From NCBI GenBank assembly GCA_016508695.1, contig VNKQ01000011.1, positions 1,240,001 to 1,304,000 on the forward strand: a stretch of 64,000 nt of DNA, in the 5' to 3' direction. This DNA is from Hyphodiscus hymeniophilus (taxonomy: Eukaryota; Ascomycota; Leotiomycetes; Helotiales; Hyphodiscaceae). This document shows, piece after piece, positions 22,923 through 34,237 of this stretch (its first letter is position 1; every line of letters starts with the position of its first letter). The position numbers and the translations under genes were made by a program. The notes beneath the pieces were generated by a model. The model was not told the DNA's origin and made no database searches. It saw only the letters and a program-made list of their open reading frames with translations.

Positions 22923-24426
22923 TCAAGGCGTAGCTCGAGATTCCGGACAGTGAACTGTCGAGTTCACGATCCCATGCTCCCTCCACGATTTCTCGCGTTC
23001 CCCAATATTATCCTTGCTTTGGTATCCCACAGTATCCCGCCCCTTGAGATGTGGCAACGACGCAGTCGGAATGGTGGGATGATTGGGCTCATCCCTGACA
23101 ACCTCTTTCTCCGAGTACGCCTGCGTTTCCCGGTCCGGTTCGATGTGAAAGCTCGCGCCGACGTGGTGTCTCAATTCATACTCCTCGACGTCATTACGAC
23201 TTACACTGCGAACATAGCCGGGCCCTTTGCGGTACGGGTTTGCCCATGACAGCGCAGATGTCGTGCCGTCTGACCGCGCGGTGGAGATTCCACCTATGAA
23301 TTTTCGAAGGAGAGGCCTTATCGTGGCGAGCGACGCGGCGCAGATTCCGATGCCAAGCTCGACGGTCGTCCAAATCATAACATCTGTGGTTGCAAAGAGG
23401 AAGTCTGGTTTGTTACGGAAATTCTTGAGGTAGGGAATCCGAATGACCGTTGCGATTGATGCACTGCATAGGTCAGCATTGCAAGTGGTGGCTCCATTGA
23501 GACGATGTGAGGGGCGAGAGTAAGAGCACCTACCTTGCCCCCATACCTATGAGGATAGCCACCGAGACCTTGGTTCTAATGTTCATTTCGACATCCCACA
23601 GAATGAGCATGGGCATAATGGCGTAGAGCCAGTCGGTTGCACAAGCTATTGCAGAGTACGTGTACGTAATGTCAACCAGTGTGTCCAGATTGATGCACGA
23701 TCCTTTGCCTCCGGTAAGTTGGGTCCTGAAGAAGCTCAAAGTTAGTATTATATATATTTTATAGGAGATGATTTCGTTAGTGCCTGCTCTTTCAAGACGT
23801 TTTTGAAAAATTAACGCTGGCAGAATCATCCTGGAATGACATAACATTTCACCACTCACCAAAAATAATTTGAAGGAGTGCACTGGAAAATAAAGAGAAA
23901 GAAGAAGAAGAAGCTGAAAACTTCCATCACAACAATGGCCGTCCAAAGGACCCATCGGTGGGCTCGCTTCTGTGCGATCCTGACTAGATAAATACCAATG
24001 CTGAATTTGATGGCCATGCTGGCCAAAACAAAGATCGGTTCGCAGAAGAACCACCACTGAACAACCTTATCAGCACAGCCACCCATATATCTTGAAACGG
24101 TACTGACTTTCAAACCCATGGGGATTTCCGCCGGCGGAAGGGCCGAGGCATGCTGTCCAACTCCATGATACGCTGCAGTCACAGCAAAAGCCAGGTTGAT
24201 CATGAACAAAGCCTGGTGCGAGATCAGATGGTGTCTTGATTAAACGTGGGAGAGGCTTGTGGGTGGCAGCACATACCCAGGCTATCACAGCGGATACGTC
24301 GTCGATGCCGAAGCTATTGACGATTCTTAAACGAACATAACATCGAAGAAAGATCGAAATCGTACTCAGTACGAGGAACACATATGCCAAACCCACGACT
24401 TGGTAACCTCGTCCGCCAAGTGCCAT
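22923..24426 (-). CDS. Seven-helix integral membrane protein, fungal rhodopsin-domain (PTH11-like) family
   Basis: Minus-strand exons 24426-24277, 24212-24108, 24056-23860, 23725-23534 and 23463-22923 give 394 residues. Hydrophobic segments of about 20 residues recur through the first 290 residues, followed by a hydrophilic cytosolic tail of about 100 residues rich in Ser, Arg and Glu. Family hallmarks are visible: FGIDDVSAVIAW in helix 2, KFSIGIYLVRI, TDWLYAIMPMLILW, ASIATVIRIPYL and WTTVELGIGI. The family includes candidate G-protein-coupled sensors of surface and nutrient cues, but most members are uncharacterised. No CFEM domain is present at the N-terminus. Intron 2 (24057-24107) is 51 nt and has no stop, so it can be missed by ORF-based models. 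Confidence 0.88.
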
Positions 24427-25953
24427 TGTGATATAGATACAAGGTAGAAACTTGTAATGATTATCACGTACAGAAGAGAACAACACTTGTGTAATTGAGT
24501 CAGAGAACGAAATGCGACCTCTAATATCCAAAGCAGGCTACCCAACCCTGATCATATTCTCCCATGGGATTTGTTTTCACGATCAACATTGCTAGTCAGT
24601 GTCTGACATGTGGCGCTAGCATTTAGTGTGCGTTGGATTGACCACTGGATCTAAAAGATTATCATCTCTGACTCGACAGAAGAGCCTTCCTTTTGACTGA
24701 GATCCTGAAAAGTGACAACTCTGTCTGTGGCTGCAATGACAGAACCAAGGCTTGCGATCTGCACACCACTGATCGTTTGACGGCTGAACGTTATTGAAGC
24801 AGGGGCTAGTCCGCCACGGGAATAGGAAATTCCCTCTCTCAGCCCGAGACATGGTCAAATTCTATGTTTTATATTCGATCCACTCGAAAATCGATGCTAT
24901 GTGCTGTGTGTTTCGCCGACCCCAAATGCCAGGCAGGCAAGCACTACTCAAGCCAACAATAGGTACCCGTAGGCCAAGCAAGCAGATTTTCATCGAGGCT
25001 GGACGCAATGCCCTTCTTAAATGATTGATCAGAAAGCATGCATGTGTGGCCTGCCCAACGGGAAGGAAGCCAAGGCCTAGACTCCCTAACCTACTAGGGT
25101 TTAAAGAGACCAGCATTGATGCTCGACATACGAGGATAGAACGTTGTGTGGCAGCAAGGGAACAAGTAGAAGTGGTAGTGAGGACCCAGTGATAGTCCAT
25201 CCAGACCAATAAATAACGTACAGGAAACGAATTTGGGATTTCAGGTAAGGGAGAGGCGGATGTTTCATTCGAAACGTGGGGTAGGGCTAGATATCGGTAG
25301 GTACCGTGGCGGCTAGGCCGGGTGGTGCTGCATGCATCCGGATACCAGGGTAATCAGCGATACAGGCTGTCACAACGCCGCAATGTTGTACGACCTCCCC
25401 CGCTCTGACGATTGATAGTCTTAGGAAATGTAACAACCTGTCTGAATGTTGGTTTCAAGTGATTGCTTGAATTGTAAACTTTCTTGACGCTCATTAGAAA
25501 AAACAAAGGTACACAAAAGCAATTTCATCAATGCCTGTGGAGTGGCTGCACTGTGCCACTGCCAGTGACTTGGGCGACATTAGCGTTGCACTGTAGGCTC
25601 AAGCTTCCGGAAACTGATTATTGACCACCACGCGACTACTTAATGCATGGCTTGGGGTGGATGAGTCCACCTGTGCAATCCTTGTGAGTTCTGACCTCCA
25701 TACCTTTGGGACCCTGCCAAGAATTAAGAGGACGCCTGGCTGGGACAATTAAGACTGAGCAGTAACCACCGATTGAGCTTTTCGATCCAGTCATTTTCTG
25801 GCGGCAACTTGCCGATCCGGACGTTTGAAAGCAAGGTATTGCTTGAGGATATTATGGCTGACGACGCAGAGACATGAAGTGTTTCGATGAGAAAGTCTGG
25901 ATAAGACAGTTTCGCAAAGAACGAGCATGTCAGACTCTGAATCCAATGCGAAA
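24427..25953. other. Intergenic region, about 1.5 kb
   Basis: No supported gene, RNA or repeat. Several 60-115 codon ORFs overlap on both strands without recognisable features. Confidence 0.55.
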
Positions 25954-26745
25954 CTACTTAGGTAAAGCCGGTGTAGGAACTCGAACGTAAGTATCTGGCC
26001 TGTTTGCCTCACTCGTCACCCTCACCGCATTATACCTGGCCTCTATCGACTTGATCTCGCTCCAAACATCAATCTGCTTTTCCGTCGTCCCCGATATCTT
26101 CCCAGTCATAATCATCTCAATCTCCCTTTCCTTCTCCTCAATATATTCCCTCAATTCTCTCCAGACATTCCAGTCCTGTCGCAACCGATTCGGCAAACCC
26201 TTACTCTTCAAAACGGCCAACAGACTTGCCAGCGCCGTATTCGCTGCCCCAAAAACCGTGATGACTGTATCATTGACACTACCTGCTCCGAAAGCCGTAA
26301 CCGCCGCTCCCACGATGATCTGAAGGAACATGGCAACAACGACGAGGAAATCGCACACGAGATAGCGGATTCGTGTCCAGCGCTCGCAAGATCGGACTTC
26401 ATGGTAGACCCCTTTGTTTCCGAGGGAGAGTTTTGGTTTTTGCGGTGTTGGAGGAGAGGTTTTGCTACGACCAAGCCAATTTCGTGAGGGTTTGGGGGTG
26501 TGGGGAGGTTGGATCCCTAGAGCGTCGTGGAATATTTGGAGTGGGTTTTGAGACTTTTGAGGAACAGTGGAGGAGGTGGGGTGGGTATCGGCCGGGTGGA
26601 TATCGACTGTGACATGCTCTTGTCTTTCCTCGTTGGCGACGTAGGATGAGTGAATGCAACTTGATTGATCTGTGGTATCATGTGAGAGAAGTGTGTGAAC
26701 TGGATCTTGGCCTTGGCTGGAAATCATTGAAGCATGCGCAGCCAT
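25954..26745 (-). CDS. SLATT-domain (fungal type) two-helix membrane protein
   Basis: A single-exon frame gives 263 residues from the ATG at 26745. The first 110 residues are disordered (His/Ser/Pro/Thr-rich). Next comes the fungal SLATT core: YHEV, then a long hydrophobic helix at about 127-149, a second at about 159-180, and a charged helix with GLPNRLRQ and EYIEEKEREIE. SLATT proteins are predicted membrane effectors. In bacteria they occur with nucleotide-sensing conflict systems, whereas fungal members are mostly uncharacterised. The frame continues upstream to an ATG at 26865. However, a T-rich tract followed by CACAG sits just before 26745 and looks like a splice acceptor, so a 5' intron is possible. 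The family call rests on the two-helix pattern and the GLPNRLRQ segment. Confidence 0.75.
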   Translation of the reverse strand: MAAHASMISSQGQDPVHTLLSHDTTDQSSCIHSSYVANEERQEHVTVDIHPADTHPTSSTVPQKSQNPLQIFHDALGIQPPHTPKPSRNWLGRSKTSPPTPQKPKLSLGNKGVYHEVRSCERWTRIRYLVCDFLVVVAMFLQIIVGAAVTAFGAGSVNDTVITVFGAANTALASLLAVLKSKGLPNRLRQDWNVWRELREYIEEKEREIEMIMTGKISGTTEKQIDVWSEIKSIEARYNAVRVTSEANRPDTYVRVPTPALPK

Positions 26746-28923
26746 TGTAATCTGTGAAAAAAAACAGTGACTGCATAGGTCTGATTGAGGATAGATCGAG
26801 GGAAGAGGATGTTGATGCTGTAGGATGTTGTCGAGACGAAACCGCTTTTGCGTAGGCAAGTTCAAAATTGTCTAACGGTAATCTGGTACTCAATTTTGGC
26901 TGGCGGAAGCTTCGACTTACCATCGTATCGCATCACAAGGATACCGAGGCGGTGACGGCCAAGGCTTCCCATGCCATCAGCACGCCTGCTGCTTATTTTG
27001 CTTTTCCTGATTACCTAGTTTTGTGAGGCAAAATCATGCACTCGGCTCGAAAACTAACTCTGCTTACCCCCCCGCTTTCTCGGACTGCTCCCAGAAATAG
27101 GCGATAATTGACAAGATGTGAAGCATCTAATAATCGTTGCGCCTGTATACTCTCCCGGCTGAGTTCCTTCCGAATTTGGCGAGGGCGGGTAATGCAGTAA
27201 TTTAAAAAATCAGCCACTAGTTGATCTACCTATATGCCGAATGATTTTAGAAAGGGTCCTCAATATAAACTGCCATTGATTTACTGACGACGAATATAAA
27301 ACGCGAAAGCGATCAAGTTGTGGGCCTCACGTGATGCGACAAGCCCGGCTGCCGACACCCATTTGCGCTGAACAAGGAGGAATGCGACGGAGGAATGTGA
27401 CAATGTACTCAAATGTGAAATACACAGACCCGTATCAAGAGTCTCTATCTAGAAGCATCTAGCAAACGAATGTGCCATAAAAGTCGCTCACCGAGTGAAG
27501 GAGTCTGCAACTTCGCACTCTGGTTTGAGGCTGCTCTTTGGTGTAACAGTCCAGTAACTTGGATTTGTGTGTTCGCTTGAGTAACACTTCGACTGCTGAC
27601 AATAGCAGTCGAAAGCTCAGCAGAAGTGTAATCTCAAGGCTAACATTTTGTGTAGACTGGGCGAGGAAGTACTACTAAATAGCCAGGAAAAGGGTCACAG
27701 ATACGAATTCTTTCCCATAAGTCAGAACACGGGAAAAGGATTGCTATCATCAACATCCTGTAATTTTGGGTAGGTGCCTATCAAATTAAAACAGATGATC
27801 TGGGCGTTACGGTCGACATCCACCCACATTTTAACCATAACCTATGAGCACTAGCTCTGCCATGGAAGCTCGCTGGTGGTTGTATACAGGCGTCCGGAAT
27901 GTGGACACGAAGGATGTGATAAGTGTGCGACGAAGAAAGACGAGAATAACATAATTGTCTGGTCGCCCAGAGCAGAATAACGAGATACTGCTCGGTACGA
28001 TTTAAACAACATTGGCTCTTGGACTGCAGATAGCCATACGCTCAGGTAATTCAATAATTTAGGAGAAAATTGACAACCTAAGATGTAATGAACGCCGACC
28101 ATAGCACCTTCAGCCATCGATCGGTCCATCCAAATTAACAGGAATATCGCCTGTCTCAATTGGACTTCGACTGGCGCTGTTCATCAAGCGACGCTCACAA
28201 TCTATTAGTCCTCGTCTCTCTGGTCAAACAGCCCACTAGGCTTCGACGCACTAGGTCTTGAGTGTCGTTACTTGACAGATATTTGAGAAACGAGTATGGA
28301 AATTGGCAGATGCATGGTAATGAATTCTTTCAGGTGACTACCTTATGGTGCCGTCGTAATGCCTCAGGCAACATGACTAATCGCCTGGATTTCATGAATC
28401 CCAAGAGCGAGGGGACGACCATCTTCGACATCCAACAACTCCATGAAAACATAACAGCTACTCGTCGCCATTCCAGCTACGGCAAACACATCTGGAGATA
28501 TATCAGGTAAGCACTTCAAGTTCACTATGAGGTTGGTGTGACCGTTGCCAGTATATGGCTCTATCACAGCTGGCGGCGTCTCTTGTCCCCATCTCCTATG
28601 TCCTATACTTCCATCTCTACCGCCTTTGCTTGTCCGGTTGATGACCATCCATGATGCTCACAACTTTTTATTTCAAATGAGCGCCTTTCCCTTGGTTCAA
28701 GAAGTATACTCGTGGATCTTTCCCACTCCCCTTCCTCAACTCGTGCTCTCATTCCAAGCCCGGGTTCCAAAACGGGACTAGCCACGCGCTTGTACAACAT
28801 CTGCCATCTTGAACGCGCCTTTGCGGCTTCTTCACAACAACTCCACCCACCGACGGAATACCATCCATTTCACTTTTCGACAACAAAACCACACCCTGAA
28901 TCCTCCATCGATAAATACTTACA
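26746..28923. other. Gene-poor region, about 2.2 kb
   Basis: Contains a perfect 10-bp inverted repeat at 27588-27613. There is also a plus-strand ORF (28262-28510) that ends near a good GTAAGC donor, but it has no recognisable protein. The right end is the H2A.Z promoter. Confidence 0.5.
27588..27613. repeat. Perfect inverted repeat, 10-bp arms, 6-nt loop
   Basis: TTCGACTGCT is followed by six bases and then its exact complement AGCAGTCGAA. It lies in non-coding DNA more than 1.3 kb upstream of the H2A.Z start. It could be a hairpin or a dyad-symmetric protein site. Confidence 0.6.
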
Positions 28924-29791
28924 ATGGCTGGTGGCAAAGGAAAATCGTCCGGCGGCAAGTCCTCCGGAGGCAAGGTCGGCGTCGATGGCAGCAAGAAGCA
29001 ACAGAGCCACTCTAGCAAGGCTGGTCTTCAGGTTAGTGTTGCGCAAACTTCTTCTTCAGATTGGGGGAGCTCGTGAGGTCCATTTTGAGAGACTTTGGAC
29101 CACTGGATCGATCCTGAAGGCCGCCTCACTAAACCCTACCAAGTCGCGTCACATACGATAAACAACATTGATCGAGCTCAAAGGAGCAGATACAGCTCGG
29201 GTCTCGATGCGCCACCGTCAAAATCATCTATACCTGTCCTCGAATGTGCCGATCAACTATTTTCCATCAAGATATACTCGACGCGACTCGAATATCAACA
29301 AATCTGAGGCCAATATACGAATTAGATCTTTAAACACCGCTAAACCACGAGCTCCCGGGAATGCTATCTTTTGTGCGCCTACAAGAATGTAGTGCGGGTG
29401 CTGACATTCGTTTCCAGTTCCCTTGTGGCCGTGTCAAGCGTTTCTTGAAGAACAACACCCAGAACAAGATGCGCGTTGGAGCCAAGGCTGCCGTCTATGT
29501 CACAGCTGTCCTTGAATATCTCACTGCTGAAGTTCTCGAGCTCGCAGGAGTGAGTCATCCCAATATCTGGCTGCCTGATTATCTCACTAACTGATGCGAT
29601 TACAGAACGCCGCTAAGGATCTCAAAGTCAAGCGTATCACACCCCGTCATTTGCAACTCGCGATCCGTGGAGACGAAGAACTCGATACCCTCATTCGTGC
29701 CACAATCGCTTTTGGAGGTGTTCTGCCCCATATCAACCGCGCGCTCCTGTTGAAGGTAGAGCAGAAGAAGAAGAAGGCGATTGAGGCTTAA
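28924..29791 (+). CDS. Histone H2A.Z variant
   Basis: Exons 28924-29031, 29418-29549 and 29606-29791 give 141 residues. H2A.Z replaces H2A at promoters and is deposited by the SWR1 complex. The N-terminus is the Gly/Lys/Ser-rich acetylatable tail (MAGGKGKSSGGKSSGGK). The core contains AGLQFPCGRVKRFL, KAAVYVTAVLEYLTAEVLEL, and GDEELDTLIRATIAFGGV, which distinguishes H2A.Z from canonical H2A. The first intron (29032-29417, 386 nt) is much longer than all others in the window and falls between AGLQ and FPCGR. The residue after VLP is His where many fungal orthologues have Arg. It is probably essential and constitutively expressed. Confidence 0.96.
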
Positions 29792-30906
29792 AGGTTGGAT
29801 CGCATGATCTGGGTTTAGGTATCAAAGACAGGATATTCGTTTCTTCTCTTTCGGTGTTTGCAGATGGTGTATGGAATGGGGACTGCGTCGTTACTTTTCC
29901 TTCGCTCATGGCAGTTATGGATTCTGAGATGAAAGCTATGACAAATGGAATTTTTCTGAGGACTTTTTAAGGTTCTACGTGAATATGGAGAGCAATGGGG
30001 TGTACTACTATAGGCAATGAAAGGCTTGTCGCAAACAGGTGCGGATAGTTCTGTCTTCGTGAACTTGCTAATGCCTGGTGAGGTGAAAGTAATACATAAT
30101 TCATCTATGGAAGAGTTCAATCCTCGATGGGCGAGATAGTACGCTTAGCGCTTGGTAGGTCGGCTATGATGTGTGTCCATCAACTTCAGCAAGTCACTGA
30201 TACCCTTTTCACCTATGAATAGCCTCTTTGTTCGTATTGGCCAATTCACGCTACACTCGCCAATGTCGTTTGGTGCTAGTTATACCTATTGATATTGATT
30301 CTTGAAGGAATCTTCCGATAACAAAGAGCATAGCCCGCGCCAAAAATGTATTTTGATCCCTCTTTCAAGTCAGGTGCTGAACTATAAGAAGTCTCAGAAC
30401 TGCTGCTGTCCTCAACTCCTAGTATCTTTTCTGATTTGGGAAATTATGATACTTGAAGTTAAAATTTTGGCTCTTATTTCCTCATTGCTCTAATATGATG
30501 ATCGTCGATCGATCCCTTTTCACGTTCTCATTCACGCCGCCTATTCAAGAACTACTAGCACAATTTCGTTGTTTATATCTCGTCATTCCATGAAATCATT
30601 CAACTTCACTAGCTACTCGCTGTCCCTCGGCCCCAGGACCTAGATCTCAGGAACAAAGAAGCAGGTCTTCTTTCCTCAGTTGCACCTCAATTCAGAAGTT
30701 TCTTTGTTCGGTATACTATTCTAGCGGACTTAAGTCATAACACAAACAAGTGTGAACCTCCGTAATCGATCCTGTACACCAATTTCACAAAATCTTCAAA
30801 CCCATCAAAAAGTCACGAATATCGATCAGCGATCACATCCTCACATCCTCACACGTTTCAACTCGACCTGCTGCCGCCAAACGGCAGGGAAAATAATCAC
30901 CCCAAT
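29792..30906. other. Intergenic region, about 1.1 kb
   Basis: Contains the H2A.Z 3' region and the upstream region of the next plus-strand gene. No gene, RNA or notable repeat is seen. Confidence 0.6.
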
Positions 30907-32400
30907 ATGGCCCCCCGCCCTCGACGACCTCGCTCTCCTCGCCCATTAGTGCTTCTCCCAGGTCAAACCAAACCCATCCCCCACAAGTACACACCAGACC
31001 AACACTCCTACCTCGCCTTCCCACCTTCGCCGACGTCCCTGCGTGCGGTCCCACGCACACCACTCAAGCCCCCTTCCCGGCTCCATCTCCGCACCCTCCT
31101 CCCCAGCCCACCGCCCCCCTCGACCTACACAAACACAGCACCCAGCATCCCCTACCCTTGGGTATGGCGCTGCCATAAGTGCACCGCGGTCTACAGGCTT
31201 GGAGTCACGAGACGATGTCTGCATGACGGGCACGTGTTCTGCTCCGTGCCGCCTCAGCCACCAACGCCTGTCGACTCACGCGATATCATGGTTGATACCG
31301 CAGCTGAAGAGGATGAGTTCTGCCATGACTCGGGCTCTGACGGTGCCGCGTCGGTGGAGCGCAGTCGAGTGCGTCTCGTGCAACGACGCCGGCGGAAAAG
31401 TCGCAGGGAGAGACGGAGACCGGTCGGTTGTGGAAGCGAGTTCGATTACGGAGGTTGGGAAGAGTATAACGAGTGGCGGCGCTACACGAGAGCGTGGATA
31501 TATGAGAAAGGGGTTGCGCCGAGGAGAAAGGATGGGCGTGATGGCGAGGCTAGGGATGATGGGGATGAGGGTGGGGAGACGATGAAGAGGGGTTGTTGGG
31601 AGGATTGCGAGTTTCCGTCCCGATGCCATCATTTGAGGGTGCAGAAGGAGATTGAGATGAGGCAGGCTCAGGCGCTTCTCGAGAGCGAGCAGGCTGTGCT
31701 CGCGGAGAAGCAGATGGAGGCTGCGAGTCGATTTTCCGAGGATGGAGGAGGACAAGTAACCTTTGATTATCATGGAAGGGTTCTGAGCATTGAAGACTGG
31801 GAGAAGGAATTACAGCGACAGAAAATGGTCGAGTTTGAGAGATCTGAGCTCGAGATAGAGCATCTGGAGGACTTCGCCGTTGCCGTATACGGAAACTCTG
31901 TATCCTCATCAAGCACACGCTCCGCGTCATCTTCCGTCACCACATCATCCCAGTCCTCCGTCCCCGCAACAGAAGAAATGGATATGGTAGGAATGGAACG
32001 GCGGGGTCTCGAAGGCGAAGCACACATGGTCGACGTAGGACTCGGTCCGATCTGCCCCTCGACCTCCTCCGAGAACACGGAGCTCGGAGACGAGGAGATG
32101 TATGACTCGGACTTCGCGACCAAGCATCGCAAGAAGAGCATCCAGAAGATTGCACAGCTCACGGGGTTGATGTTGGGTGTTGAGCCGGTCGAGAGGGGTT
32201 ACGGAGAGGAGAAGCCGAGGAGTCCGTTGAAGGAGGGTTTAACGTTTGGAGATCAGATCTGGGATGATGTCGACCTTGGGCTGGGGGAGGTTGGCTATGA
32301 GGAGAGCGAGATTGTGGAGGAGGAACGAAGTGGAGGTGATTTTAGGCGGCGGATTGAGAGGGACGAGGAAGAGGAGTTTGGGGATGAGGAGGTGTTGTAG
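30907..32400 (+). CDS. Hypothetical protein with a Cys/His (zinc-ribbon-like) cluster
   Basis: A single-exon ORF of 497 residues. The N-terminal 75 residues are Pro/Arg-rich. A short ordered block follows near residues 85-112: WRCHKCTAVYRLGVTRRC, then HDGHVFC. Its Cys and His spacing could bind one zinc ion. A basic Arg-rich stretch (RRRRKSRRERRR) could be a nuclear localisation signal. The remainder includes a second Cys-containing block (CWEDCEFPSRCHH), a Glu-rich helical region, a long Ser/Thr tract and an acidic C-terminus. The WxWxCHxC block looks like one conserved in uncharacterised ascomycete proteins, but I do not know a function. A nuclear role is inference only. Confidence 0.75.
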   Translation: MAPRPRRPRSPRPLVLLPGQTKPIPHKYTPDQHSYLAFPPSPTSLRAVPRTPLKPPSRLHLRTLLPSPPPPSTYTNTAPSIPYPWVWRCHKCTAVYRLGVTRRCLHDGHVFCSVPPQPPTPVDSRDIMVDTAAEEDEFCHDSGSDGAASVERSRVRLVQRRRRKSRRERRRPVGCGSEFDYGGWEEYNEWRRYTRAWIYEKGVAPRRKDGRDGEARDDGDEGGETMKRGCWEDCEFPSRCHHLRVQKEIEMRQAQALLESEQAVLAEKQMEAASRFSEDGGGQVTFDYHGRVLSIEDWEKELQRQKMVEFERSELEIEHLEDFAVAVYGNSVSSSSTRSASSSVTTSSQSSVPATEEMDMVGMERRGLEGEAHMVDVGLGPICPSTSSENTELGDEEMYDSDFATKHRKKSIQKIAQLTGLMLGVEPVERGYGEEKPRSPLKEGLTFGDQIWDDVDLGLGEVGYEESEIVEEERSGGDFRRRIERDEEEEFGDEEVL

Positions 32401-34237
32401 ATATAGTAAGCTCAAGGTTTTGCTTGAAGGAAGTCTCCTGCTCAGTGAACATCGTTGCTATCATGGTGGGTCTTGTTCGCCCGTGTAGTTTGAGCGTCTC
32501 GAATTGTTTTAAAAATCTGGAGAGGCGGCCATAGTGTCTGACTCGTACTTGCCGTCGTGGTGAGGATCGTTGCCATCACTATCAAGCTTTCCTGCTAATT
32601 CGTGCAAGTTCATAGAATCGTGGTCCTCGAAAAGTTGTATCCTGAATGCAGCTCATCATTGGGAATGAGAAGGTGGACAACGTAGCTCAAGATTTCGTCT
32701 CGAATCAATCTAAGAAGTTGGAAGAGGGTAGTTCCTATCCTGCCGAATATCAGCCGTGTGTACAGACAGATGAGTTCCAACTTCCATTGACGCAATCTTT
32801 TCCTATCAACTGTAATTGTGTTGACGATAGGATGCTCGTCCTCCAAGCTTTCCAAGTTGTCTCTCAGGCCGATGGGTAGAACTTCCGCACCACAGAAGTA
32901 GTTGTTCTGTCTGGAAAGAAACGGGAAAACAAGTCGATCAAAAATAAACCTGATCTTGAATCGAGCCTAAAAACAACAGGAAACGATGAGAAAGTAGATT
33001 GTGAAACGGCTGTATCAGAGTTTCTGCGCAGATTTCGAAAAGACCATGAGATAACAAGATAGTAGCAATAATGTCAAATTTTGGAGGACATCTTCAAGTG
33101 CCCGGGCGACGTCGAGGCATTTCGGTCTGACGGTAGTCAAGCATTTGGCACTTCCCTCGATCTGCTTGTGCTCTGGTGTTATCGTGTTGCTAGTATTGCT
33201 TGGATCAATGAAAGAGGATGAGCTCGAGAGAAAGAGAATAGTTCATCGAGGAGATATTGCCGAGCCCAATGCCGACCCATAAACGTCTGGGTAGGTAATC
33301 ATGGGGTGAAATTGTGGACAAATCCTTCATTACTGTACAGTGCCGATATCCAAATCCCCAATCGTCCGTTTGGAACCGTCTCTAAATCCTCACAGGCTCC
33401 ACCCTATTCCGCGTTTGGAGGTTTTGAATTAGCAGAGAAAGCATGAAGGACTGAAGGGATACGGAAGGACCTGTTTATTGAACACACTTGCCTTTCCCCG
33501 ACACTAGGTCTTATTCCTAACCCCTCTTAAAAAAAACGATAGTCTCCGTTTACATCATATATTCTTAGCACGTTCGTATTCTCTTCTTCACAGTGACTCG
33601 GCTCCTGTCTCCCGTCTTCTTCTAATATCCCATTATCCCATCCGGCCACCGTCCCACCATATCATTCATTGGCAATGATTCCAAACTTCCAGCAAGCGTC
33701 ATGAAGCTCGAAGGATTCGCCCGGGATTGGCTTCTGAAACCATGAAACCAGCGGGTAACCATCTAGGCTCCAGGTTACTGTACAAATGATGGACGGCGGA
33801 TACGAGCACGCGAATACAACACCGCCACGGGACGCAGGAGACTAGAGCGGATCGCTGGAAGGATTCGAGGGCGTCGTCCACCCATGAAGCACCGAAGCGC
33901 TGATGAGTAACTAGGTAATACAGTGCTCCAGGCAGCCGATTTTGGGCTCGGGGGGGATACAGTCTAGTGTCCAGACTCGACTTCTCTGCCAGAACTGCCA
34001 TTTACCCCGCTTGGGATCTGGCTGGCGGGTGAGGTTTTTTTTTGGTAGCACAACGGAGAAAGAGCACTGAGAGAATCGAAATCGTGATAATCATGATAAT
34101 CTTGATAATCTAATACATGATAGATTGAATACAGTATTAATCTAGTATAACCTTTACCTATGCTCGTTTGAGACTTCCAAACTCCAAATGCCATGCCGCT
34201 TGGTATCATTCGCAGCAAAAACCGTTTGTCCGTCCAA
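32401..34237. other. Intergenic region, about 1.8 kb
   Basis: Holds three tandem copies of a 9-bp TGATAATCN unit at 34085-34111. No gene is supported. Confidence 0.55.
34085..34111. repeat. Short tandem repeat, three 9-bp units
   Basis: Three consecutive units read TGATAATCA, TGATAATCT and TGATAATCT. They lie about 130 bp beyond the stop codon of the glycosyltransferase-like gene. Confidence 0.6.

Noticed and set aside
12396..24426. Possible secondary-metabolite cluster (FAD oxidase, PDR pump, receptor)
   Set aside because: No polyketide synthase, peptide synthetase, terpene cyclase or prenyltransferase is present. The genes are separated by kilobase gaps.
28262..28510. Plus-strand ORF ending near a GTAAGC donor, upstream of H2A.Z
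   Set aside because: No downstream exon could be joined and nothing is recognisable in the sequence.
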